Source: Alphaproteobacteria bacterium (GTDB taxonomy: Bacteria; Pseudomonadota; Alphaproteobacteria; Puniceispirillales; Marisalimonadaceae). Taken from it: 64,000 nucleotides of DNA. Under the pieces are notes generated by a model. It searched no databases, was not told where the DNA came from, and worked only from the letters and a program-made list of their open reading frames with translations. The position numbers and the translations under genes are program-made. How positions within the stretch are numbered: position 1 is the stretch's first letter; every line of letters begins with the position of its first letter. Location of the stretch: positions 310,001 to 374,000 of the forward strand of contig SGYL01000001.1 of the NCBI GenBank assembly GCA_004213885.1. Direction: 5' to 3'. Positions 47,801-54,258 of this stretch are shown here, in pieces.

Positions 47801-48258
47801 AATATGTAAATTGGTCACCTACGATTACAATTGGTAAAGCAGTATTAATACCTGAAGATTACGTTGAAGATTTATCAACGAGAATGTCATTATATAGAAA
47901 AATTGGTGATTTAACCTCTAATGATGAAATTAAAAATTTTATAGAAGAATTAAATGAAAGATTTGGCCCACCACCTAATGAGGTTTCAAATTTGATTTAT
48001 ACAATATCTTTAAAAATAATTTGCTTAAAATTAAATATTAATTTTATAGACATTGGGCCTAAAGCATTAATTATTGGTTTTAGGAAACAAGGAGAAAAAG
48101 AAATTTCTAAAATTTTAGATTGGGTTAATAAAAATAACAATTTCATCAAACTTAGAAATGATGAAAAAATCGTTATAACTTTAAAAGGTAAGAGTATTAA
48201 TAGATTTAAGTTACTAAAAGATTATTTGAAAGAGATAAATTACATATTAAGGCCTTAA
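44800..48258 (+). CDS. mfd: Transcription-repair coupling factor Mfd
   Basis: Mfd removes stalled RNA polymerase from DNA lesions and recruits UvrA. The protein has an N-terminal UvrB-like region (IPAWDISPYDNSSPNKV), an RNA-polymerase-interacting CarD-like domain (LKANDFVAHVDHGVGIYRSLE, about residues 490-580), the helicase core with CGDVGFGKTEVA, DEEQHFGVAQKE, SATPIPRTLQLSL and QLRGRVGRSDKRAYA, and a C-terminal TRCF domain. An in-frame GTG exists at 44788, but the ATG at 44800, overlapping the sdhE stop as ATGATTGA, is preferred and gives 1152 residues. Confidence 0.96.
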   Translation: MIDLNINQELNKFASFNGIDEAFLPIFISKYLKLNNKLFLVLKDDKQLNEIESLISISNPNCKVLSIPAWDISPYDNSSPNKVLNGQRISTLSSLVNDDFLDDELVVLTTFNSIFIKTAPFDFYKNFFLDIFISQTISISNLRDKLTEMGYTKVHTVRENNEFTIRGDIIDIFNTGRENPIRIYLNNDKIEKISFFDALTQRNKSKLKIDNKLIIFPASEILLSKDNIEVFKKKYSCIFDIDLRNDDQYTKILSGHRISGIENYFSLFFDTALSNIFDLISKNKCFSDIKYLIFDKNINHVLKKLEEIELFYKRRSDEFLKVLQPDYNYLTLNEFKNYQKTLKFNFINDLQLSNSYDHFSKKIILPTSNSVNRSALEHLSEFINKQLNNRKTIIFCCEEKEKLFNYKKYFEGTIKDKKIKIIYLNYYDLLNSTELSNFIFCNINITNSFEFNNYIFVNESDYSHKNYKPKKSKIRKAENFLKDLNSLKANDFVAHVDHGVGIYRSLEIINISNNDHDCLKIEYSGGDKLFVPVENINLLSKIADGIENRILDKLGSSNWLIKKNKIKNKIDDLANKLITTAANRRVQNKVQIYEPKNYDEFVSNFSFDLTDDQETAIEDTLNDIYSNKLMDRLICGDVGFGKTEVAIRASFVVASSGKQVAIVAPTTILVEQHFKTFEDRFKDFDISIKSLSRMTKNNDRLKIKNDLNNGKLSIVIGTHALLSKDISFLNLGLIVIDEEQHFGVAQKERLKELQFDIHVLTLSATPIPRTLQLSLTGLKDLSLITTPPTNRLAVRTFVNEWDKVTLTDALKREIERDGQIFVVCPRIKDIEIVLKLIKTMSPESKISIAHGRLTPTELEDSIISFYQKESNILISTNIIESGIDIPNANTLIIYNADLFGLSQLYQLRGRVGRSDKRAYAYLTTKKGKILNNNAIERLKVLKTLDNLGAGFSLANYDLDIRGAGNLLGDEQSGQIRDIGYELYQKMLMETINSLKKNRITQYVNWSPTITIGKAVLIPEDYVEDLSTRMSLYRKIGDLTSNDEIKNFIEELNERFGPPPNEVSNLIYTISLKIICLKLNINFIDIGPKALIIGFRKQGEKEISKILDWVNKNNNFIKLRNDEKIVITLKGKSINRFKLLKDYLKEINYILRP

Positions 48259-48533
48259 TTACACCTAAAAGTTCCCTTGGTTTTTTCAAAATCAATTGTA
48301 CTTACTTTAACCAAAATAAATTTATTTGAATTACAGGATTCTATTAACTTTTCTTTTGCAGTTTTAGGTAAATCAGTTATAAATTTAGGATTTAATATCC
48401 ATTCAATTGTAACATACTTAGTCATTTCTTTTTGAACTATATTTTTATCAACTTTGTTTTTTGCAACATGTGAAGAACAATTAGCAATAAATAAAATCAA
48501 AAATACATAAAAAAACAAATATAATTTTTTCAT
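48255..48533 (-). CDS. Small hypothetical lipoprotein
   Basis: A 92-residue product with a signal peptide ending in the lipobox FIANC, so the mature lipoprotein begins at about Cys19. A good ribosome-binding site, AAGGAAG, precedes the ATG. The mature part has two further cysteines (about residues 68 and 91, the second in the final FRCN), which could form a disulfide. I do not recognise the family. It lies 10 bases downstream of the glyoxalase-family gene on the same strand and overlaps the mfd end by 4 bases. Confidence 0.7.
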   Translation of the reverse strand: MKKLYLFFYVFLILFIANCSSHVAKNKVDKNIVQKEMTKYVTIEWILNPKFITDLPKTAKEKLIESCNSNKFILVKVSTIDFEKTKGTFRCN

Positions 48534-48543
48534 AAAACTTCCT

Positions 48544-48984
48544 TTACCATGTTCCTGTATTATCCATTGATTTCCAAGGATCTTTAATTTCTAATGCTTC
48601 TCCTTGTTGAAGAAGTTCAATTGAAATATTATTTGGAGATTTAATGAAAGCCATTCTTCCATCCCTAGGTGGTCTATTGATAACCACACCTTTATCCATT
48701 AATTTCTGACAAGTCTCATATATATTTGGAACTGAAAATGCCAAATGACCAAAATTTCTTCCTTTATCAAGGTCCTCATAGTCCCAATTATGAGTAAGTT
48801 CTATTTCTGGTGATCTAGTATTTATTGCAGAATTTTCATCTTCAGTAGCAGCCAAAAATATTAATGTAAACTTTCCTTCAGGAACATCTTTTCGTCTTGT
48901 TTCAATTAAGCCTAATTTATTACAAAAGAAATCTAATGATTCTTCTAAATTGTTAACTCTAATCATTGTATGCAAAAATTTCAT
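48544..48984 (-). CDS. gloA: Glyoxalase I / VOC-family protein
   Basis: The 146-residue protein is a vicinal-oxygen-chelate enzyme, most like lactoylglutathione lyase, which detoxifies methylglyoxal-glutathione adduct. Metal-binding residues are present: His5 in FLHTMIRV, a Glu in EIELTHNW, His in FGHLAFSV and Glu in SIELLQ. The segments YDFFxNKLGL-like [14 protein letters not shown] and GKFTLIFL fit GloA. Other VOC enzymes cannot be excluded. Divergent from the D-threonine-aldolase-like gene. Confidence 0.82.
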   Translation of the reverse strand: MKFLHTMIRVNNLEESLDFFCNKLGLIETRRKDVPEGKFTLIFLAATEDENSAINTRSPEIELTHNWDYEDLDKGRNFGHLAFSVPNIYETCQKLMDKGVVINRPPRDGRMAFIKSPNNISIELLQQGEALEIKDPWKSMDNTGTW

Positions 48985-49059
48985 TAATAAACTCCAAGTA
49001 ATATTAAAAATTATATCTATTTGTTAGAAGATTCAATAAATTTATTTTATATTAGTTTT

Positions 49060-50187
49060 ATGTCCAAATTAGATTATGGTTTTAACATACCTGCCTTAAA
49101 AGGAATGAAGTTAGAAGAAATTCAAACACCATGTTTGCTAATTGATTATGAGATATTTAAATTAAATGTTGAAAAAATGGGATCTTTTACTCACGAAAAT
49201 AATATAAAACTCAGACCTCACGCAAAAATGCATAAATCTGTGGAGGTAGCAAAATATCAACTTCAATATGGAAATGCCTCAGGTATATGTTGTCAAAAAT
49301 TAAGTGAAGCTGAAGTATTTGTGAAATCGGGTATAAAGGATATTTTAATCACTAATCAAATAACAGATTTAAAGAAAATTGATAGATTATGTAAAATTAA
49401 CAGGTCAGGTACTAAGGTTACTTGCTGTGTAGATAATATAGATAATTTAAATGATATAAATAACATTGCCTCTGATAATAACGTCAAAATCGAAATTTTT
49501 ATTGAATTAGAGTGTGGTGCTCAAAGATGTGGAACAGATAACATTGATGATATTAAACTAATGATTCAATTTATTAATAAATCTTCAAATATAAAACTGT
49601 CCGGGTTTCAAGCATATAATGGCTCTTATCAACATGTGTTAGATTCAAAAGAAAGAGAAACAACAGTTAACGATACTAATAAAAGAATTTCTAATTTACT
49701 CAAATATTTTGATATGTCTAATTTGATAGTAACTGGAGGAGGTACTGGTTGTTTCGAAGAAGAAACAAAAAGTAAAATTTATAATGAAATTCAAGTTGGC
49801 TCATATGCATTTATGGACGCACATTATTCAAGTTTAAAGAAGAATAAATCTAATATTCTTTTCGAAAACTCACTATTTATTTATACAAGTGTCATTTCAG
49901 TGGCCAAACAAAATTTTGCAGTTGTTGATGCTGGTTTAAAGTCTATGTCTGTAGACAGTGGACTACCAAAAATATTCAACAAAAATGATCTAAAATATAC
50001 AAAATGTTCTGATGAGCATGGAATAATTGAAGATTATAACAACTCTCTTAAATTAAATGATAAGTTGAAATTGATACCGGGGCACTGTGATCCAACATGT
50101 AATTTACATGATTGGTATGTTGTTATTGATAAAAATAGAAAAGTAAAAGATTTATGGAAAGTATCAGCTCGTGGATTTAGTTTTTAA
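49060..50187 (+). CDS. D-threonine aldolase-like / DSD1-family PLP enzyme (fold type III)
   Basis: This alanine-racemase-fold enzyme probably cleaves D-threonine or another D-3-hydroxyamino acid to glycine and an aldehyde. The PLP lysine lies in LRPHAKMHKS (residues 51-60). The C-terminal metal site reads PGHCDPTCNLHD, giving His-x-Asp, the D-threonine aldolase pattern, rather than the His-x-Cys of eukaryotic D-serine dehydratase. The frame is open from a TTG at 49021, but the ATG at 49060 fits the conserved N-terminus (IQTPCLLIDYE) and usual length (375 residues). Its stop overlaps the photolyase start. Confidence 0.83.
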   Translation: MSKLDYGFNIPALKGMKLEEIQTPCLLIDYEIFKLNVEKMGSFTHENNIKLRPHAKMHKSVEVAKYQLQYGNASGICCQKLSEAEVFVKSGIKDILITNQITDLKKIDRLCKINRSGTKVTCCVDNIDNLNDINNIASDNNVKIEIFIELECGAQRCGTDNIDDIKLMIQFINKSSNIKLSGFQAYNGSYQHVLDSKERETTVNDTNKRISNLLKYFDMSNLIVTGGGTGCFEEETKSKIYNEIQVGSYAFMDAHYSSLKKNKSNILFENSLFIYTSVISVAKQNFAVVDAGLKSMSVDSGLPKIFNKNDLKYTKCSDEHGIIEDYNNSLKLNDKLKLIPGHCDPTCNLHDWYVVIDKNRKVKDLWKVSARGFSF

Positions 50188-51683
50188 TGATTGAGTATAA
50201 CAAAAATAATTTACTTGTAATTTTAGGTAATCAGCTTTTTCCATTGGAATACATTTCTCAGTTAAATATTAATAAAGTTTATATGAAAGAAGATATTGAA
50301 CTTTGTACTTATTTTAAACATCACAAAATGAAATTAACTCTTTTTTTAACTGCTATGAGAGATTATCGTGACTTATTAAAAACAAATGATTTTGAAGTTC
50401 ATTATAAACCATTAAAAATAGACCAAAAGACAAATAGCAACTATATAGATGACCTTAGAGTTTTCATAAAAAAAAATAAAATAAATAGATTATATGTATA
50501 TAATATTATTGACAAATTTTTTGAAAAAAAATTCTTAACTCTTTCTAATGAAGTAGATTTAACTTTTATTCCATCTCCAATGTTTTTTTTAAGTCAAGAA
50601 GATCTTAAAGAGTATGGAGATAATAATAAAAATTTAAGAATGGTTTCTTTTTATCAAATGATGAGAAAGAAACTAAATCTTCTTATAGACGAAAATGAAA
50701 AGCCTACAGGGGGAAAATGGTCATTTGATGAATTAAATAGAAAACGACTTCCAAAAGAAATTAAAATACCAGCTACTACATTTTTTAATAAGTCTGAAAA
50801 TATTGATGACGTAAAATTAATTGTGAATGAATATTTCTCTGGTCATCCAGGAGATAATAAAAATTTTTGGGCACCAACTAATAGAAAGCAAGCTCTTAAC
50901 TTATTAAATGAATTTATTGAGCTTAAATTTAAAAACTTTGGTGATTTTGAAGATGCAGTTGATATAGATGAAAACTTTTTATTTCACTCTTGTCTAAGTT
51001 CGTCTTTAAATTTAGGTTTAATAACTCCAAAAGATGTAATCGAAGAAGTAAATAAATCAAAAGACATACCATTAAATTCTCTCGAAGGGTTTATAAGACA
51101 AATAATTGGATGGAGAGAGTTTATAAGACTGATTTATTTTCTAAAAGGTGATTTTCAAGAAAATTCAAATTATTGGAAACATGACAGAAAATTAAAAGAT
51201 TGTTGGTATGATGGAACAACTGATATCAAACCATTAGATGACACAATAAAAAAATGTTTAAAATATGGATATGTACATCACATACCACGTTTAATGATTT
51301 TAAGTAACATAATGAATTTATGTAAAATTTCTCCTAAAGAAATATATAGATGGTTTATGGAAATGTTCGTTGATAGTAGTGACTGGGTAATGGTGCCTAA
51401 TGTTTATGGAATGGGAACTTATGCAGACGGTGGAATTTTTTCAACTAAGCCATATATTTGTGGATCTAATTATATTTTAAAAATGAGTAATTACAAAAAA
51501 GATAAATGGTGTGATGTTATGGATGGATTATATTGGTCTTTTATTAATAATAACAAATCTTTTTTTTCAAAAAATCCTCGTTTAAATATGATGGTAAGAA
51601 CATTGGAAAGAATGAATGTTGAAAGAAAAAAAATAATTTTTGAGAAAGCTGATGAATTTATTGAAAACGTTACATATATATAA
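50187..51683 (+). CDS. Cryptochrome/photolyase-family protein of the bacterial (6-4) photolyase (PhrB/CryB) type
   Basis: The 498-residue protein resembles the FeS-BCP group of FAD photolyases, which repair (6-4) photoproducts and use 6,7-dimethyl-8-ribityllumazine as antenna. Motifs are LVILGNQLFP, FYQMMRKKLNLL, EGFIRQIIGWREFIR, YVHHIPRLMILSNI, WFMEMFVDSSDWVMVPNVYGMGTYADGG and a LYW near residue 450. The four cysteines that normally ligate a 4Fe-4S cluster are mostly missing: Pro349 replaces the first, and the YCxxC region is shortened to NYKKDKWC. The flavin-binding region looks intact. 3 bases before msrA. Confidence 0.87.
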   Translation: MIEYNKNNLLVILGNQLFPLEYISQLNINKVYMKEDIELCTYFKHHKMKLTLFLTAMRDYRDLLKTNDFEVHYKPLKIDQKTNSNYIDDLRVFIKKNKINRLYVYNIIDKFFEKKFLTLSNEVDLTFIPSPMFFLSQEDLKEYGDNNKNLRMVSFYQMMRKKLNLLIDENEKPTGGKWSFDELNRKRLPKEIKIPATTFFNKSENIDDVKLIVNEYFSGHPGDNKNFWAPTNRKQALNLLNEFIELKFKNFGDFEDAVDIDENFLFHSCLSSSLNLGLITPKDVIEEVNKSKDIPLNSLEGFIRQIIGWREFIRLIYFLKGDFQENSNYWKHDRKLKDCWYDGTTDIKPLDDTIKKCLKYGYVHHIPRLMILSNIMNLCKISPKEIYRWFMEMFVDSSDWVMVPNVYGMGTYADGGIFSTKPYICGSNYILKMSNYKKDKWCDVMDGLYWSFINNNKSFFSKNPRLNMMVRTLERMNVERKKIIFEKADEFIENVTYI

Positions 51684-51686
51684 TGC

Positions 51687-52244
51687 ATGAAAAAAATATT
51701 TTATCTATTAATTAAAATTAAAATCATTTTCCTTCTATCAATTTTTCAGGCTAAATCAGATACTTTTTATTACTCGGGCGGGTGTTTTTGGTGTACTGAA
51801 GAAGATTTTGAAGAATTTAAAGGAGTTAATGAGGTCATTAGTGGGTTTACTGGAGGAACAACTCCAAATCCTAAATATTATCCTAATCAATGGGGAGACC
51901 ACAGAGAAGCAGCTAAGGTTATCTATGACCCAAACAAAGTTTCATTTGCTGAATTAGTAAAACATGTTTTTAATACAGTTGATTATGAAGATTCAAATGG
52001 TCAGTTTTGTGATAGAGGTCATTCATATAGCCCAGCTATTTATTACAAAAACAATGAACAAAAAAATATTATAAATGATATTGCTCCCAAAACTTCAAAA
52101 GTTGCTTTAGAAAAAGAAACAAAATTTTATCCTGTAAGGGATGAACATCAAAATTTTTATAAAAAAAATTCTTTAAAGTATTATCTATATAAAACTGCAT
52201 GTGGTAGAGAAAAAAGATTAAAGCAATTGAAAAAAGTTAAATAA
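51687..52244 (+). CDS. msrA: Peptide methionine sulfoxide reductase MsrA, exported
   Basis: MsrA reduces methionine-S-sulfoxide in proteins. The 185-residue product has an N-terminal signal peptide (about residues 1-24, hydrophobic core LLIKIKIIFLLSIFQA), so it should act in the periplasm. The catalytic motif is SGGCFWCTEEDFEEFKGV, and further cysteines in QFCDRGHSYSPAIYY and KTACGRE may resolve the sulfenic acid. NPKYYPNQWGDHREAAKVIYDP is the usual second motif. It follows the photolyase by 3 bases and precedes a J-domain gene by 4. Confidence 0.9.
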   Translation: MKKIFYLLIKIKIIFLLSIFQAKSDTFYYSGGCFWCTEEDFEEFKGVNEVISGFTGGTTPNPKYYPNQWGDHREAAKVIYDPNKVSFAELVKHVFNTVDYEDSNGQFCDRGHSYSPAIYYKNNEQKNIINDIAPKTSKVALEKETKFYPVRDEHQNFYKKNSLKYYLYKTACGREKRLKQLKKVK

Positions 52245-52248
52245 CAAA

Positions 52249-52977
52249 ATGTCCATTTGGGGAACATTAATCGGTGGCATGTTAGGTTTTACTGTTGGTG
52301 GACCGATAGGAGCATTATTAGGATCTTTTCTAGGAAGTAAATTTTCAGCTGGAAAAGTTAAAAGTATAAACTTTAGTAATGAAAACTCTCAACAGATTTT
52401 TGCATTAGCTTTGATTATTTTGTCTGCAAAAATTAGTAAAGCAGATGGAGTTGTCACAAAGGATGAATTACTTGCAATTAAAGAAAAGTTAAATATACCA
52501 GATAGTGAAATTGATAATGTTTCAAAAGTGTTTAATGTAGCAAAACAAGATGATTTAGGTTTTGAGCCATACGCACAACAAATAAGCCAAATTTATTCAA
52601 AAAATAAAACAGCTTTAGTAGAAGTTTTAAATATTCTTTTATATATTGCTGAAGCAGACGGAGAGGTTAGTAAACCTGAAATTAAGATGATAAGAGAAAT
52701 TGGTTTTATCTTTAATCTTACTGATACTGAAATAAATAGTCTTTTTGAAAGCAGAAAATCATCAGAAAAATTAAATCCATATATAGTTTTAGGAGTTAAG
52801 CCATCTGATGATATTAAAGAAATTAGAAAAAAATATATCAATTTATCAAAAACTTATCATCCAGATTTATTAATTAATAAAGGTGTTCCAGAAGAAGTTC
52901 TTGAAAAAAGTAAAGAAAAAATGAGAATAATTAATAATGCTTGGGATCAAATCCAAAAACTAAAAAAAACTAGTTAA
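52249..52977 (+). CDS. TerB/DjlA-like co-chaperone with C-terminal J domain
   Basis: This 242-residue protein has a glycine-rich N-terminal segment (LIGGMLGFTVGGPIGALLGS, possibly membrane-associated), a TerB-like helical domain (about residues 45-165, with AKISKADGVVTKDEL and AEADGEVSKPEIKM), and a J domain at about 180-240 with the HPD tripeptide in LSKTYHPDLL. The order matches DjlA-type proteins, which stimulate DnaK ATPase. The stop overlaps the convergent tesA stop. Sits at the end of the aldolase-photolyase-msrA run. Confidence 0.88.
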   Translation: MSIWGTLIGGMLGFTVGGPIGALLGSFLGSKFSAGKVKSINFSNENSQQIFALALIILSAKISKADGVVTKDELLAIKEKLNIPDSEIDNVSKVFNVAKQDDLGFEPYAQQISQIYSKNKTALVEVLNILLYIAEADGEVSKPEIKMIREIGFIFNLTDTEINSLFESRKSSEKLNPYIVLGVKPSDDIKEIRKKYINLSKTYHPDLLINKGVPEEVLEKSKEKMRIINNAWDQIQKLKKTS

Positions 52978-53594
52978 TTCAATTTTTTTAAAACGGTAAT
53001 CAATTTTTTAGAAATAGTATTAGAAATTATTTTAACTCCCTTTTCATTTGGATGAATGCCATCACTTAAATTTAATTCTGGATTTAAAGCCACGTCTTGA
53101 AGCAAAAAAGGAATAAATAACAGATTAAATTTTTTTGCTAAATCAGGATAAATAATGTCAAAGCTATCTTTATATTTTTTTCCATAGGAAGAAGGTGCAA
53201 TCATTCCAGCTAAAATAATTTTAACATTTTTATCATTAATGATTTTAATGATTTTTTCTAGGTTTTTATATGTTTCATTTGGTTTAATGCCTCTTAGCAT
53301 ATCATTTGCACCTAAACACAATACAACGTGTGTTATATTTTTTTCAGCAAGCGTCCAATTAAGTCTATTTAAACCTCCAAAACTGGTTTCACCAGGGATG
53401 CTAGCATTAATTATTTTATAATTATATCCTAACAGTAAAAGTTTTTGTTCAAGTATATTATTTAAGGAATTTTTTTTATCCAATTTGTACCCAGACATTA
53501 AACTATCACCGTATAGCAATATTTTATCTAATGCATAGGAGTTAAACGTAACTAGACAACTTAAGATTAATGTAATAATAAAATATTTGAGCAT
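52974..53594 (-). CDS. tesA: TesA-like arylesterase / lysophospholipase (GDSL/SGNH hydrolase)
   Basis: The 206-residue protein is a periplasmic SGNH hydrolase like TesA, active on lysophospholipids, acyl thioesters or aryl esters. A signal peptide covers about residues 1-18. The SGNH blocks are visible: LLYGDSLMSGYKL (nucleophile Ser), the Gly of SFGGLNRLNW, LGANDML (Asn) and DGIHPNEKG (Asp and His). A TTG at 53600 is in frame, but the ATG at 53594 is preferred. That ATG shares the bases CATG with the divergent ybbA ATG, so there is no intergenic DNA. Confidence 0.9.
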   Translation of the reverse strand: MLKYFIITLILSCLVTFNSYALDKILLYGDSLMSGYKLDKKNSLNNILEQKLLLLGYNYKIINASIPGETSFGGLNRLNWTLAEKNITHVVLCLGANDMLRGIKPNETYKNLEKIIKIINDKNVKIILAGMIAPSSYGKKYKDSFDIIYPDLAKKFNLLFIPFLLQDVALNPELNLSDGIHPNEKGVKIISNTISKKLITVLKKLN

Positions 53595-54258
53595 GAACAA
53601 ACTTCTCGAAATAAAAGATTTAAGTTTATCTTATAAGATAAATAACAAGTCATTACAAATACTTAAAAATGTAAATATTGATCTAAATTATAAAGAATCA
53701 ATTGCAGTTATTGGAGAAAGTGGCTCAGGTAAAACTAGTTTAATTATGTTAATAGCTGGTTTAGAAAAATTTAATTCAGGAGAATTAATTTTTGACGGCA
53801 ATAACTTTAAAAATTTAAATGAAGATGAACTTTCAGATATTAGAAGAAAAAATATTGGTATCATTTTTCAATCTTTTTTTCTTTTGCCAAATTTTACAGC
53901 ACTAGAAAATGTAAATTTAACTTTAGAAATTAACAATATAAATAATGGTTTAAATAAATCTAAAGAAATTTTAGATAAGGTAGGTTTGAAACATCGATTT
54001 AATCATTACCCAAGTCAACTCTCTGGAGGGGAGCAACAAAGAGTTGCTATAGCTAGATCATTGGTTATGAAACCAAAGTTAATATTAGCTGACGAGCCTA
54101 CAGGTAATCTTGATAAAATAAATTCAGCATTAATTTCAGGTATCTTATTTGATATTGTAAAAGATTCAGGATCAAGTCTTATATTAGTAACTCATGACAC
54201 CAAAATTGCCAATAAAGCTCATAAAAAAATTGAAATAAATGATGGAAAAATTATTTAA
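53593..54258 (+). CDS. ybbA: ABC transporter ATP-binding protein YbbA
   Basis: This 221-residue ATPase of the LolD/MacB type pairs with the permease encoded next. It has Walker A GESGSGKTS, the Q-loop FQSFFLLPNF, signature LSGGEQQRVAIARSL, Walker B LILADEPTGN and the H-loop VTHD. Divergence from tesA and a following large FtsX-type permease reproduce the E. coli tesA/ybbA-ybbP locus, whose substrate is unknown. A TTG at 53587 is in frame; the ATG at 53593 is preferred. The 3' end overlaps the permease by 20 bases. Confidence 0.9.
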   Translation: MNKLLEIKDLSLSYKINNKSLQILKNVNIDLNYKESIAVIGESGSGKTSLIMLIAGLEKFNSGELIFDGNNFKNLNEDELSDIRRKNIGIIFQSFFLLPNFTALENVNLTLEINNINNGLNKSKEILDKVGLKHRFNHYPSQLSGGEQQRVAIARSLVMKPKLILADEPTGNLDKINSALISGILFDIVKDSGSSLILVTHDTKIANKAHKKIEINDGKII

